Part shown: positions 1 through 11,225 of the stretch, piece by piece
Layout: each line of letters opens with the position of its first letter
Position numbering within the stretch: the stretch's first letter is position 1
Assembly (NCBI RefSeq): GCF_007565055.1
Contig: NC_044561.1
Coordinates: 28,676,114 to 28,740,113 of the forward strand
DNA: 64,000 nt
Origin: Rhinopithecus roxellana
Taxonomy: Eukaryota > Chordata > Mammalia > Primates > Cercopithecidae
Reading direction: 5' to 3'
The notes under the pieces: model-generated
What the model saw: only the letters and a program-made list of their open reading frames with translations
Databases searched by the model: none
Told to the model about the DNA's origin: nothing
Position numbers and translations under genes: made by a program

Positions 1-25
1 AAAGAAGGAAAGAAAGAAAAAGAGA

Positions 26-300
26 GACCGGGCATGGTGGCTCATGCCTGTAATCTCAGCACTTTGGGAGGCCGAGGTGGGTGGATCATGAGGTCAGGAG
101 TTTGAGACCAGCCTGGCCCACATAGTGAAATGTTGTCTCTACTAAAAATACAAAAAAATTAGCCAGGTATGGTGGTGCATGCCTGTAGTCCCAGCTACTC
201 GGGAAGCTGAGGCAGCAGAATGGCTTGAACCCAGGAGGTGGAGGTTACAGTGAGCCGAGATTGTGCCACTGCACTCCAGCCTGGGTGACAGAGTGAGACA
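26..300 (+). mobile_element. Alu (S-like)
   Basis: Both monomers are present; the tail continues as a degenerate GAAG/GAAA tract to about 332. Bases 1-25 are a purine-rich tail of another element cut by the window edge. Confidence 0.93.
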
Positions 301-337
301 AGAAGGCAAGAAAGCAAGAAAGAGAGAGAAGGAAAAT

Positions 338-520
338 GTAGTGGTGGATATATGACACTATGCATTTGTGAAAACCCACAGAACTTTATAGATCAGATTG
401 AACCTAATGTGTGCAAATAAAACAAAAATAATTTAGGAGGTTGGAGGATCCCAGGGTGGAATGCAGAATGTAACAAAACAATCTAACTGTGCTACGAATG
501 TAGGAAACAATCTCAGGGAC
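338..520 (+). mobile_element. L1ME-like 3' end fragment
   Basis: The stretch 'ggtggatatatgacactatg' and the following text resemble the 3' end of old L1M/ME copies. The match is from memory and diverged. Confidence 0.4.
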
Positions 521-1271
521 AAAAGTAGGGGCAGGTACAGAAAGGCGCTGCACTGAATAATTTGGAACGACTGGAATCTATAAGACTAAAGGCAAAAGGA
601 TCTGCCCATAAACACTGTGCTCTAGCTGATGAAGTTTTTTTCCCACAGGGTGTGGGTTAACAATTCTGATGCCGCTGTCCAGGTATACGGAAAATGAACA
701 ACGAATTCAAGGAATGGTGAAGTTGACAGGTAGGCAAGTGGAGGAGGCTAGAACGATTCATCTGATAAGAGATGAGGGCTGTAGACATCAGCACGCACTC
801 ATGTTTGGCTTACTACAGCTACAGATGCCCACGGGCTGAAATACTGACAGATTCCTGTATATACATAGGTGAGTATGGACACGTATATGTATTTGCTCTG
901 TCAACTGAGAGAGCCTAAAAAAGGGATACTTCAGTAGCATCCTGAAATGATGATAGTGAACGCTGCCTGGGACCCACATGGAGTTGGATACAGTCCTGTT
1001 CTCACCTCTCACAGTGGAAGATCACTGAAGTCATGGAGCATCAGGCAAAGAGCTCAAAGTGGTTTTGCCTCAGCAGTGGGGCAAAGTTATCTCTAAAATA
1101 AACACTGTGATCGTCCCATCTAATGAAGCTGAAAAACAGGACCTGGAAGGATCGAACATTTTCCAGGTCACTTAACTGCATCCCAGAACAAAGTTCAGGA
1201 ATATTTATAGGAAGTCAAAAATATCCATCACCCAATAAAGTTCCCAACATATGGCATCCAATGAAAACAAT
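521..1271. other. Non-repeat intronic sequence
   Basis: No Alu, L1 or exon is recognised. Short open frames here show no family resemblance. Confidence 0.5.
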
Positions 1272-1597
1272 GGACCGGACGCGGTGGTTCACACCTGTAA
1301 TCCCAGCACTTTGGGAGGCCGAGGTGGGCGGATCACTTGAGGTCAGGAGTTCAAAAGCAGCTTGGCCATCATGGTGAAACCCTGTCTCTGCTAAAAATAC
1401 AAAAAATTATCTGGGCATGGTGGTGGGCACCTGTAATCCCAGCTACTTGGGAGGCTGAAGCAGGAGAATCACTTGAACCTGGGAGGTGGAGGTTGCAGTG
1501 AGCTGAGATTGTGCCACTGCACTCCAGCCTGGGTGACAAAGCAAGACTCCATCTCCAAGGAAAAGGAAAAAAAAAGAAAAAGAAAAAGAAAAAAAAT
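1272..1597 (+). mobile_element. Alu
   Basis: Full-length, head ggaccggacgcggtgg, tail of AAAAAG units. Confidence 0.93.
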
Positions 1598-1720
1598 TAC
1601 AGGACACATGAAGAATCAGAAAAATATGACCCATGACGAGGAGAAAAATAAATGGAAAGGGACTCAGAAGTGACACAGATGACAGAAATTGTGGCTGAGT
1701 TGTTTTTTGTTTTTTTGTGG

Positions 1721-1723
<3 letters not shown>

Positions 1724-1760
<37 letters not shown>
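1724..1760 (+). repeat. (GT)n microsatellite
   Basis: About 18 uninterrupted GT units abutting the T-end of the next antisense Alu. Confidence 0.95.
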
Positions 1761-1763
<3 letters not shown>

Positions 1764-1997
1764 AGATGGAGTTTTGCTCTTGATGCCCAGGCTGGAGTGG
1801 TGTGATCTCGGCTCCCCGCAACCTCCGCCTCCCGGGTTCAAGTGATTCTCTTGCCTCAGCTTCCCTAGTAGCTGGGATTACAGGCACATGCCACCATGCC
1901 TGGCTAACTTGGTATTTTTAGTACAGGTGGGGTTTCTCCATGTTGGTCAGGCTGGTCTCGAACTCCTGACCTCAGATGATCTGCCCACCTCAGCCTC
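1761..1997 (-). mobile_element. Alu, 5'-truncated
   Basis: Antisense copy that stops at 'cacctcagcctc', lacking the first ~45 bp of the left arm. Confidence 0.9.
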
Positions 1998-2021
1998 AAG
2001 ACATTTTTAAAAAGTTATTCT

Positions 2022-2322
2022 GGGCTGGGTTCAGAGGCTCATGCCTGTAATCCCAACACTTTGGGAGGCCAAGGCGGGAGAATTGCTTGAACCCAGGAGT
2101 TTGAGACCAGTCTGGGCAACAAAGTGAGACCCCTGTCTCTACAAAAAATTTAAAAATTAGCCAGGTGTGGTGGTGTGTTCCTGTGGTCCCAGCTACATAG
2201 GAGGCTAAGGTGGGAGGATTCCTTGAGCCCAGGTCTGGGCTGCAGTGAGCTGTGATCACGCCACTGCACTCCAGCCTGGGCAACAAAGTGAGACCCTGTC
2301 TCTAAAACACAACAGCAAAAAA
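2022..2322 (+). mobile_element. Alu (J-like)
   Basis: Strongly diverged full-length copy; head gggctgggttcagagg. Confidence 0.9.
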
Positions 2323-3131
2323 AGTTATTCTGACCATATTCTAAATGTTTAAGAAGCTGAGTGAAAGACTGGACATGTTATATAGATGCATGGGTGAAAA
2401 CAGAACCAAATCATGCTTCTAGTGATGAAAACTACAATACCTAATATGGAAAATACACTGGATGGGATTAGGAGCAGATTAGATATTTTAGAAGAAAAAA
2501 TTAGTAAATTTGAAGATGTAGCAGTAGAAACTGTCCAAAATGAAACACAGAAACAAAACTTAAAAAAAGAACTTAGCATTAGTGAACTGTATGACAACTT
2601 GAAATGGTCTAATGGACATATAATTGGAGCTCCCAAAGGTAGAGAGAGAAGGGCAAAACAAATTTGAAGAAATAATGGCCTAACCTTCTGAATTTGCTGA
2701 AAACAGTAAGTGCACTGATCCCAGATGCTCAATGAACCTCAAGCACAAGAAGCATAAAGGAAGAAACCATCAAATGGTTCAGAATTGGTGAGAAAGAAAA
2801 AAATGGAGAAGCAGCCAGATATATAAAAAGATAAAAGATAACAAGTGGTTGGCAAGGATGTAGAGAAAAAAGAACCCACGTCCAATGTTGGTAGTATTGT
2901 GAATTAGAATAGCATTATGGAAAGTAAGTATGGAGGTTCCTCAAAAAAACAAAAATAGCACTACATATGATCTAGCAATCCCACTTCCAGGTTTATATCC
3001 AAAGAGACTGGAAGCAGTACACTGAGGAGATGTCTACACCTCCATGTTCACTGCGGCACCATACACAGCAGCCTGATGTGGAATCATCCTAAATGATCAT
3101 TAATGAATGAAGAGATAAAGAAAATGACTGA

Positions 3132-3182
<51 letters not shown>
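3132..3182 (+). repeat. (CA)n microsatellite
   Basis: About 25 uninterrupted AC units inside the L1 3' region; likely polymorphic. Confidence 0.97.
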
Positions 3183-3185
<3 letters not shown>

Positions 3186-3526
3186 TACTATTCAGCCTTA
3201 AAAAAGAAGGAAATTCCATTTGCAACAACATGGGTAAATCTGGAAAGTATTACGCTAAGTAAAATAAGCCAGGCACAGAAAGACAAATACCTTGTGATCT
3301 CATATGTGAAATCTAAAAAGATCAAACTCACAGCAGTAGAGAGTGCAATGGTGGTTATCAGGGGCTAAGGTTGATGGGGGGAACGGGGAGATGCTGGTCA
3401 AAAGGAACAAAGTGAACAAAGTTTTAGTTACACAGGAAGAATAAGATTTAGTGATCTACTACCCAGTATGGTGACTATAATTAACAATGATGTGTTGTAT
3501 ATTTCAAAATTGCTCAAGAAATAGAC

Positions 3527-3806
3527 TTTTTTTTTTTTTTGAGACGGAGTCTTGCTCTGTTGCCCAGGCTGGAGTGCAGTAGCATGATCTCAGCTCACTG
3601 CAGCCTCTGCCTCTTGGGTTCAAGTGATTCTCCTGCCTCAGCCTCCTGAGTAGCTAGGACTACAGGTGTGTACCACCATGCCTGGCTAATTTTTGTGTTT
3701 TTAGTAGGTACAGGGTTTCACCATGTTGGCCAGGCTGGTCTGAAACTCCTGACCTCAAGTGATCCACCCGCCTCAGCCTCCCAGAGTGCTGGGATTGGAC
3801 CTGGCC
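3527..3806 (-). mobile_element. Alu in L1
   Basis: Antisense, near full length, interrupts the L1 3' end. Confidence 0.93.
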
Positions 3807-3979
3807 TTAAGGAGCAGCCTTTAAGTGTTCTCACCACACACAAAAAATGGTAAGTTGGTGAGGTGGTGGATATGTTCATTAGCTTGATTTACACATTCCC
3901 CAATGTAAACATAGACCAAAACATCACATTGTGCCCCATAAAAATACAATTATTATTTGTCAATTAAAAATTAAAACTA

Positions 3980-4264
3980 GGCCGGGCGCGGTGGCTCAAG
4001 CCTGTAATCCCAGCACTTTGGGAGGCCGAGATGGGTGGATCACGAGGTCAGGAGATCGAGACCATCCTGGCTAACATGGTGAAACCCCGTCTCTACTAAC
4101 ATACACAAAAAAAAACTAGCCGGGCGAGGTGGCAGGCGCCTGTAGTCCCAGCTACTCAGGAGGCTGAGGCAGGAGAATGGCGTGAACCCGGGAGGCGGAG
4201 CTTGCAGTGAGCTGAGATCTGGCCACTGCACTCCAGCCTGGGCAACAGAGCGAGACTCCGTCTC

Positions 4265-4293
<29 letters not shown>
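3980..4293 (+). mobile_element. AluY, cercopithecoid type
   Basis: Carries ggctcaagcctgtaatcc and a tail of about 30 A. Target duplication AATTAAAACTA on both sides. Low divergence. Confidence 0.95.
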
Positions 4294-4295
<2 letters not shown>

Positions 4296-4309
4296 AAAAC
4301 TAAAATTAA

Positions 4310-4376
4310 TCTCAGTGAGCTAAGATTACACCACTGCACTGCAGCCTGGGCAACAGAGTGAGACTCTGTCTCAAAA
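4310..4376 (+). mobile_element. Alu right-arm fragment
   Basis: Only the last ~65 bp of an Alu, from 'tcagtgagctaagattac' to the A-tail. Confidence 0.85.
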
Positions 4377-4465
4377 ATAGATATAAATATAAATATACAT
4401 ATATAAATATATAAACAACCATATATATATATATATATATATGTGTATGTGTGTGTGTATATATA
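4377..4465 (+). repeat. AT/TG-rich microsatellite
   Basis: (ATAA), (AT)n and (TG)n tracts derived from an Alu tail. Confidence 0.85.
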
Positions 4466-4771
4466 TGGCTGGGTATGGTGGCTCATGCCTGTAATCCCAG
4501 CACTTCGGAAGGCTGAGATGGGCGGATCGCTTGAGCCCAGGAGTTTGAGACCAACCTGGGCAACGTGGTGAAACCCCGTCTCTACAAAAACTACAAGAAA
4601 TTTACCTGGGCATGGTGGCGGGTACCTGTAGTCTCAGCTACTTGGGAGGCTGAGGTAGGAGGATTACCTGGGCCTGGGAGGTTGAGGCTGCAGTGAGCTG
4701 AGATCATGCCACTGAATTCCAGTCTGGGCTCAGAGTGAGACCCTCTCTCAAATAAATAAATAAAAAAAAAT
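4466..4771 (+). mobile_element. Alu (J/S-like)
   Basis: Full-length with AAATAAAT tail. Confidence 0.92.
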
Positions 4772-4829
4772 ATGAAGTATCCATAAAAAAAGAACATTGA
4801 TAAATTGGACTTCATCAAAATTAAGAACT

Positions 4830-5143
4830 GGTCTGGCATGACAGCTCACACCTGTAATCCCAGCACTTTGGGAGGCAGAGGTGGGAGGGTCGCTTGAGTT
4901 CAGGAGTTCAAGACCACCCCTGGCCACATAACGAGTCTCCATATCTACAAAAATAAAAAATAAAAAAATTAGCCAAACAGGTGGTACACACCTGTGGTCC
5001 CAGCTACACGGGAGGCTGAGGTCGGACGGTCTCCTGAGCCCAAGAGATCAAGGCTGCAGTAAGCCATGATTGCAACACTGTACTGTAGCCTGGCCAATAG
5101 ATTGAGACCCTATCTCAAAAACAAAACAAAACAAACAAAAAAA
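4830..5143 (+). mobile_element. Alu (J-like)
   Basis: Head ggtctggcatgacagctc; tail of AAAAC units. Confidence 0.9.
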
Positions 5144-5443
5144 CTTTTTTTTTTTTTTTTTTTTTGAGACGGAGTCTCGCTGTCGCCCAGGCTGGAGTGC
5201 AGTGGTTGGATCTCAGCTCACTCAAGCTCCGCCTCCCGGGTTCACGCCATTCTCCTGCCTCAGCCTCCCGAGTAGCTGGGACTACAGGCGCCCGCCACCT
5301 CGCCCGGCTAGTTTTTTGTATTTTTAGTAGAGACGGGGTTTCACTATGTTAGCTCGGATGGTCTCGATCTCCTGACCTCGTGATCCGCCCGTCTCGGCCT
5401 CCCAAAGTGCTGGGATTACAGGCTTAAGCCACCACGCCCAGCC
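5144..5443 (-). mobile_element. AluY, cercopithecoid type
   Basis: Antisense, full length, 'ggctagttttttgtattttt' and 'ggcttaagcc' variants; placed tail to tail with the previous Alu. Confidence 0.95.
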
Positions 5444-5461
5444 CTCTTTTTTTTTTTTTTT

Positions 5462-6325
5462 AAAGATACTATTAGTAGAAAGAAAAGAAAAACCACATAC
5501 TGGGGAAAATATTGGTAGATCACATGTCTGGTAAAGTATTTGTATTCAAAATATATAAATAGTGTTCAATAGTGAATAGTGGAAAAACAAGCAACTCAAT
5601 TAAAAAATAAGCAAAAGATTTGAACAGAAATGTCACCAAAGAAGATACATGGCAAATAAGCATACAAAAAGATGCTCAACATCACCAGGGAAGTGCAAAT
5701 AAAAACCACCACAGTGAGAGACCATTGCACACCTACTGACACGGTTAAAATTAAAAAGACTGATCATGTCTCATGTTGATGAGGGTATGGAGGAACTGGA
5801 ACTTCCCCATATACTGCCAGTGGGAATATAAAATAGTATAGCATTTTCTAAGATTTTTCTGAAATGTTGGAAAAGATTTTGGCAGTTTCTTAAAAAGTTA
5901 CACAAACACCTACCATCTGTTCCAGCCATCATACTCCCAGGTATTTATTCAAGAGAAATGAAAGCAGAGGTCCATACACAGACTTGTACATGAATGTTCA
6001 TAGCAGCTTTATTTGTAATAGCCACAAGCTAGAAACTCAATGCTCATCAACAGGTGCGTGAATCAGCAAACTGTGCTATGTCCACGCGATGGATGAAGAA
6101 GAATGAACTACTGATGCTTGCTGCAATGCAGATGAGTCTCACAGCCATTCTGTAGAGTGAAAGAAGCCAGCCTAGAAAGAGTACGTGCTGTATGATTCCA
6201 TTTATATAAAATTCTAGGAAATATAAAGCAACCTAGAATGATAGAAAGTGGACCAGTGGTTTACTGGGGGAGGGAGGCAGGGAGGTATGGGGCTGGGGAA
6301 AAAGGAATTAGAAAACAGCACAAGT
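5462..6325 (+). mobile_element. L1M fragment (ORF2 C-terminal to 3' end)
   Basis: Text such as 'aaagatgctcaacatcacc', 'gagaccattgcacacctac' and 'tagcagctttatttgtaat' follows the order of the 3' part of L1 ORF2 and its 3'UTR. Many stops. Confidence 0.85.
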
Positions 6326-6594
6326 GGCCGGGCGCAGTGGCTCACACCTGTAATCCCAGCACTTGGGGAGGCCAAGGTAGGCGGATCACGAGATCAGGAG
6401 ATCGAGACCATCCTGGCTAACCCGGTGAAACCCTGTCTCTACCAAAAACACAAAAAATTAGCTGGGCGTTGTGGCAGGCGCCTGTAGTCCCAGCTACGCG
6501 GCAGGAGAATGGAGTGAACCCGGAAGGCGGAGGTTGCAGTGAGTCAAGATCGCACCACTGCACTCCACCTCAAAAAAAAAAAAAAAAAAAAAAA
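6326..6594 (+). mobile_element. AluY with two internal deletions
   Basis: Lacks 'gggaggctgag' in the right-arm entry and about 27 bp after 'cactgcactcca'. Target duplication close to CACAAGT. Confidence 0.93.
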
Positions 6595-8053
6595 CACACC
6601 ACAAGTAAACTTCAGGGGTGACAGACAGAGGCACTACTGATAGATGCAGGAGGCAGATGGGGGGGAGTCCCCAGAGAATCTGCAACCTGCCCCATAAGTG
6701 TTTACATCAGATGCTTTTGTGCAGATGAGGGAACCTGCCCAGGGTTCCCTCGTCTGGACAGGCCCGCAAGGGACGGGGACCCACCTGGGCACTGGGAGAA
6801 TGGGGTTTCAGGAAATTCTCAAGCCTTACCTCTGTCAGAACTTTCAGATGACTTAAAAATACATTTTAGATTATAGTTCTTAACAATGACCTAAAATACA
6901 CTACTTTTAGAAAAGGATCCCTGAATCTAATTAGAAGAGAAGGGTTCCCTCCTGCATGAGGACCAGGGGTCAGAAGAGAGCACAGAATAAGGGGTCCTGT
7001 GTTTAAGCTGCCGGGGGAGGCGAGAGGGGGCTGGGCAGCCCACTAGCCACTGCTGGGAAAGAACTTTCCAGAGCTAGAGCCACACACCCACCCACTCCCG
7101 CAGCTCACACTAATTCCGTATTTCAGAACAAGCTCTAGAGTATATTTTATCCAAAGAAAAAAGTGTATCTTTGAACTCTTTTACTAGACAATGAACTATA
7201 TTTTTCACCCTGGGGGTGGGGCTGGGGGAGCCTGCCTTCCTTAAAAAAGAAAGGCAAAACAGAAAAACAAACAAAAGCAAAATAAATCTTTTCAAACCCA
7301 TAAGGAAAAAATTGTTCTGATAAATAGCACAAATAGTCATTATAGGAAAAGAGTGAACCAGCATGGGGTGTGTCTGCGATGGGTAAAGAAAGGTCACGCG
7401 TTGTGGGGTTAAGGGCTGGGTTCTGGGCTGGTGATCTCCGGCCAGTCAGGATGTCCTGGGGCCTGCCTCCTTTCCTCCTTCCTTAAATAAACATAACAAT
7501 GACCTCACAAGGCTGCTCTTGGGCTTAGGCAAGCCAAGGTGTGAGGTGTGTGGGCAGCCTGCAGTGCTCAGGAAGCAATGGCGGTCATTGTCAAAGCCAT
7601 TAACCCGGGTTCGCGGCAAGCTACCTACCCAGGCCACTCAAGGCGCCACCTGACGCGGAGCCTTTTTCTTGCTCTCCTCCAGCCTCCCCGTCCCCTCCTG
7701 CACTGCTCTGGGGGCCATCATCTCCCTAAACCTTCACTCTCTCCACAGTGCTTATCCTCTGCTTAATGTGCCAGGAGAAAGGGAGTCAAAACTTGCACCA
7801 TCTTTAAAGGTCTGCCAGGGTCACTCCCAAAGCTGCTCAGTCACAAAGGCCCCCCAGAGTCCTCAGGGGCTCACTAGCCTCTTGCAATTCCTGATTGACT
7901 AAGCTGAGAACACTGCCACCTTTTACAAGGCACGATCATGCCAGCATGCAGAGAACAGCCCTCTAGAGCCAGCTGAGAGGCAGGGTCCAGGCCCGGGCAC
8001 TGTGTCTTTCTGGCTGTATGAACAGTGGCAAGTTACTTAATTTGCCTTGTTTG
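6595..8053. other. Non-repeat PPARA intron sequence, 1.46 kb
   Basis: The longest repeat-free stretch on the left side. It contains a 14-bp-stem hairpin at 6722-6756, a mildly CpG-containing patch near 7590-7660 and no recognisable exon. Candidate for conserved intronic regulation, unproven. Confidence 0.5.
6722..6756. other. Perfect-but-one hairpin
   Basis: Stem cagatgagggaacc pairs with ggttccctcgtctg (13 of 14 positions) around a 7-nt loop TGCCCAG. Confidence 0.8.
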
Positions 8054-8260
8054 TTTTTTTTTTTTTTGAGATGGAGTCTTGCTCTGTTGCCCAGGCATTA
8101 CAGGTGTACACCACCACGCCTGGCTAATTTTTATATTTTCAGTAGAGATGGGGTTTCACCGTGTTGGCCAGACTGGTCTTTAACTCCTGACCTCAAGTGA
8201 TCTGCCCGCCTTGGCCTCCCAAAGTGCTGGGATTACAGGTGTGAGCCACCACGCCTGGAC
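8054..8260 (-). mobile_element. Alu with internal deletion
   Basis: Antisense; jumps from 'gttgcccagg' to 'cattacaggtgtacacc', losing most of the right arm. Confidence 0.92.
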
Positions 8261-8549
8261 TTTTTTGTTTTTTTTAAGACGGAGTCTCACTCTGTGGCCA
8301 AAGCTAGAATGCAGTGGCATGATCTCCGCTCACTGCAACCTCTGCCTCCTGGGTTCAAACGATTCTCCTGCCTCAGCCTCCTGAGAAGAGTAGCTGGGAT
8401 TACAGGTGCCTGCCACCACACCTGGGTAATTTTTTGTATTCTTTAGTAGAGACGGTGTTTCGTCATGTTGGTTAGACTGGTTTTGAACTCCTGACCTCAG
8501 GTGATCTGCCCGCCTCAGTCTCCCAAAGTGTTGGGATTACAGGCATGAG
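8261..8549 (-). mobile_element. Alu, 5'-truncated
   Basis: Antisense, directly abutting the previous Alu; stops after 'gattacaggcatgagg'. Confidence 0.92.
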
Positions 8550-8857
8550 GGTTTGTTTAAGTGTACTCTATGACTTTCACACAATGATGAAATTGCTAAG
8601 GATGCATTTCTCACAACCTGTCCCTGTCATTAAGCAACATGACTGTAATACCCATGTACACACCACCCAGGTTTATCACACTGCTGGAGTCTTTTAAAAA
8701 TATACAACCTAGAGAGAATTACAGTCCCCAAGGGAGCCCTCCCCAATTCTCCCTCTGTCTCGTTCAGGAGGCGACTGAGTCCTTAAAGCTTGCAATATGT
8801 TTATGTCTGTTTCCAACAGTGATGTACTGGATTGTTTAGTGTTAAAGATTTTATGTG
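8550..8857. other. Non-repeat intronic sequence
   Basis: Nothing recognised. Confidence 0.5.
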
Positions 8858-9155
8858 GGCCGGGTGCGGTGGCTCAGGCCTGTAATCCCTGCACTTTGGG
8901 AGGCTGAGGCGGGCGGACCACCTGAGGTCAGGAGTTTGAGACCAGCCTGGCCAACATGGTGAAACCCCATCTCTACTAAAAATACAAAAATTAGCCAGGC
9001 GTGTTGACGGACGCCTGTAATCCTAGCTACTAGGGAGGCTGAGACAGAAGAACTGCTAGAACCCGGGAGATGGAGGTTGCAGTGGGCTGAGATCATACCA
9101 CTGCACTCCAGCCTGGGCAACAAGAGCAAAACTCTGTCTCAAAAAATAAAAAAAG
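8858..9155 (+). mobile_element. AluS-like
   Basis: Full-length; target duplication close to AAAGATTTTA. Confidence 0.94.
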
Positions 9156-9235
9156 CAAATGAAAGATTTTACATTAATTGGATCTTAAATATATCATTAA
9201 GCTTGTTTATTTTCATTTGATGTTTCTTAATTTTT

Positions 9236-9852
9236 TGTTTGTTTGTTTTAAAGACAAGGTCTCACTGTCACCCAGGCTGGAGTGCAGTGGCAATCATAGC
9301 TCATGGCAGTCTTGAGCTCCTGGGTTCAAATGGTCCTCCTGCCTCAGCATCCTGAGTAGCTAGGACCACAGGCATGCGCCACTATGCCTGGCTAATTTTT
9401 TTTTAATTAAAAGATGTTTTTGTGGCCGGGCGCGGTGACTCAAGCCTATAATCCCAGCACTTTGGGAGGCTGAGACGGGCGGATCATGAGGTCAGGAGAT
9501 CGAGACCATCCGGACTAACACGGTGAAACCCCGTCTCTACTAAAAAATACAAAAAACTAGCCAGGCGAGGTGGCGGGCGCCTGTAGTCCCAGCTACTCAG
9601 GAGGCTGAGGCAGGAGAATGGCGTGAACCCGGGAGGCGGAGCTTGCAGTGAGCTGAGATCCGGCCACTGCACTCCAGCCTGGGCGACAGAGCGAGACTCC
9701 GTCTCAAAAAAAAAAAAAAAAAAAAAAGTTTTTGTATAGATGGGGCCTCACCATGTTGGTTAGGCTGGTCTCGAACTCCTGACCTCAAGTGATCCACCTG
9801 TCTCAGCCTTCCAAAGTGCTGGGATTATAGGCGTGAGCCACCGCGCCTGGCC
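9236..9852 (-). mobile_element. Alu (J/S-like) split by a younger AluY
   Basis: Antisense halves 9236-9422 and 9728-9852 join across the insertion at 9423-9727. Confidence 0.92.
9423..9727 (+). mobile_element. AluY inside an Alu
   Basis: Cercopithecoid-type AluY (gagatccggccactg); target duplication TTTTTGT. Confidence 0.95.
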
Positions 9853-10019
9853 TAGTCTGTTCTTTTAAATTGCTGTGAAGTATGCCACTGTATAAACGCA
9901 TCCCAGTTTATCTGTTTCCCTCTGACGCATGTCCAGCTTGTTTCCCATCCTTCCCTCTTACCAACAATGCCTCTATGCAGACCCTTGCACACGTCTCCTC
10001 TTAAAAATGTCTAGCTGTC

Positions 10020-10316
10020 AGCCGGGCGCAGTGGCTCACGCCTGTAATCCCAGCACTTTGGGAGGCCGAGGCAGGCGGATCAGGAGGTCAGGAGATGGAG
10101 ACCACCCTGGCTAACACAGTGAAACCCGTCTCTACTAAAAATACAAAAATTAGCCGGGCGTAGTGGAGGGCGCCTGTAGTTCCAGCTACTCGGGGAGGCT
10201 GAGGCAGGAGAATGGCGTGAACCCGGGAGGCGGAGCTTGCAGTGAGCCGAGATCGCGCCACTGCACTCCAGCCTGGGTGACAGAGGAGACTCTGTCTCAA
10301 AAAAAAAAAAAAAAAA
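10020..10316 (+). mobile_element. AluY close to the PPARA exon
   Basis: Full-length; 16-bp target duplication AAAATGTCTAGCTGTC. Ends 286 bp from the exon and is inverted relative to the Alu at 10945. Confidence 0.96.
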
Positions 10317-10602
10317 TGTCTAGCTGTCCCCCATGGGCTTGCTGGGGTTAGGGTCTGTGTACTTTAGCTGCTCCCCGTGACTGAATCTCAAGCATTGTTT
10401 GATACACGCATGGTTTTCACAAGAGGGAGCACTGTGAGCCGTGACACGTGCCTTCCAGGGCCCAGTGGCACTGCAGGTGATGCCTTACCACCTCCGAAGG
10501 TTTCCTTGCAAAAAAGTGTGACTTATTTTCCAGCTAAAAAGGACAGCTTTCTTTAGGAAGACACATTTCTAAATACAACTTTCTAGGAAACAGCACACTT
10601 AC

Positions 10603-10810
10603 CCGTGATGACCGAGCCGTCTGAGCCAGGACAGCTTCCTAAATACTGGTATTCTGTAAAACCAAAGCTTCCAGAACTATCCTCGCCGATGGACTGCGAA
10701 ATCTCTTGGATGTTTCCCATTTCTTGCAGGAATTCTTCAGATAACGGGCTCTCTAGATCACCAGCCTCGAGTGGGGAGAGGGGACAGAGTGGGCTTTCTG
10801 TGTCCACCAT
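10603..10810 (-). CDS. PPARA: PPAR-alpha, first coding exon (residues 1-69 plus first base of codon 70)
   Basis: The minus-strand frame starts MVDTESPLCPLSPLEAGD and continues to ...GSCPGSDGSVIT, which I recognise as the N-terminus of the ligand-activated nuclear receptor PPAR-alpha. This receptor heterodimerises with RXR in the nucleus and drives fatty-acid oxidation genes. The segment is the start of the A/B (AF-1) region. It includes Ser6, Ser12 and Ser21, each followed by Pro, which are known proline-directed phosphorylation positions. The zinc fingers and ligand-binding domain lie on later exons and are not in the window. Coding ends after ACG G, immediately before GTAAGT, so the intron is phase 1. 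Reading past the donor adds only intronic residues (GKCAVS). The frame is intact with no stop or frameshift. Identity is very secure from the protein string; a processed pseudogene is excluded by the flanking splice sites and introns. Confidence 0.97.
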
Positions 10811-10849
10811 CGTGACTGGATGGTGCTGGTTGCGCAGCTGAGCTCCAAG
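10603..10849 (-). other. PPARA: PPARA exon containing the start codon (5'UTR part 10811-10849)
   Basis: The acceptor is read on the minus strand as a pyrimidine tract (TTGTTCCTCTTTCCTCCCGG) followed by TAG at 10850-10852. The donor is GTAAGTG at 10596-10602. This leaves 39 nt of 5'UTR before the ATG, which sits in a good context (CACGATGG). A second AG seven bases inside the exon would be a weaker acceptor. The exon boundary fits my memory of the primate transcript but was not aligned. Confidence 0.9.
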
Positions 10850-10904
10850 CTACCGGGAGGAAAGAGGAACAATTGGTAAGATTGACATATAACAACATTC
10901 ACTT

Positions 10905-10945
10905 GTTTGATTGATTGATTGATTGATTGACTGATTGATTGATTG
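10905..10945 (+). repeat. (GATT)n microsatellite
   Basis: About ten GATT units with one GACT, replacing the T-tract of the next antisense Alu. Confidence 0.93.
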
Positions 10946-11225
10946 ACGGAGTCTCGCTCTGTTGCCCAGGCTGGAGTGCAGTGATGCGATCTGGGCTCAC
11001 TGCAAGCTCCGCCTCCTGGGTTCACGCCATTCTCCTGCCTCAGCCTCCTGAGTGGCTGGGACTACAGGCGCCCGCCAGCACGTCTGGCTAATTTTTTTGT
11101 ATTATTAGTAGAGACGGGGTTTCACCACATTGGCCAGGCTGGTCTCGAACTTCTGACGTCAGGTGATCCGCCTGCCTTGGCCTTCTAAAGTGCTTGGATT
11201 AGAGGTGTGAGCCACTGCGCCTGGT
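10946..11225 (-). mobile_element. AluY/S, near the PPARA acceptor
   Basis: Antisense on plus strand, so sense relative to PPARA. It begins about 95 bp upstream of the exon. Confidence 0.94.

Larger units (their letters stand above)
2350..3985 (+). mobile_element. L1M fragment (ORF1 piece plus 3' end), split by an Alu
   Basis: At 2413-2667 an 84-codon frame (NTLDGIRSRLDILEEKISKF, then ISELYDNLKWSNGHIIGAP) matches the coiled coil and RNA-binding part of L1 ORF1p. From 2840, 'tatggaggttcctcaaaaaa' and 'cctaaatgatcat' give the usual L1 3' end, which resumes after the Alu at 3527 and ends at 'tttgtcaattaaaaatt'. The bulk of ORF2 is missing between the two parts. Inactive. Confidence 0.8.
1..10602 (-). 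other. PPARA: PPARA intron downstream of the first coding exon (partial)
   Basis: Sequence 3' of the exon in gene orientation. No frame resembling the next PPARA exon (end of the A/B region and first zinc finger) is visible, so the intron extends beyond the left edge. It is filled by Alu, L1 and about 1.4 kb of non-repeat sequence. Confidence 0.85.

Noticed and set aside
1..10602. Next PPARA coding exon (zinc-finger region)
   Set aside because: Looked for the translated text on the minus strand; not found, so it lies beyond the left edge.
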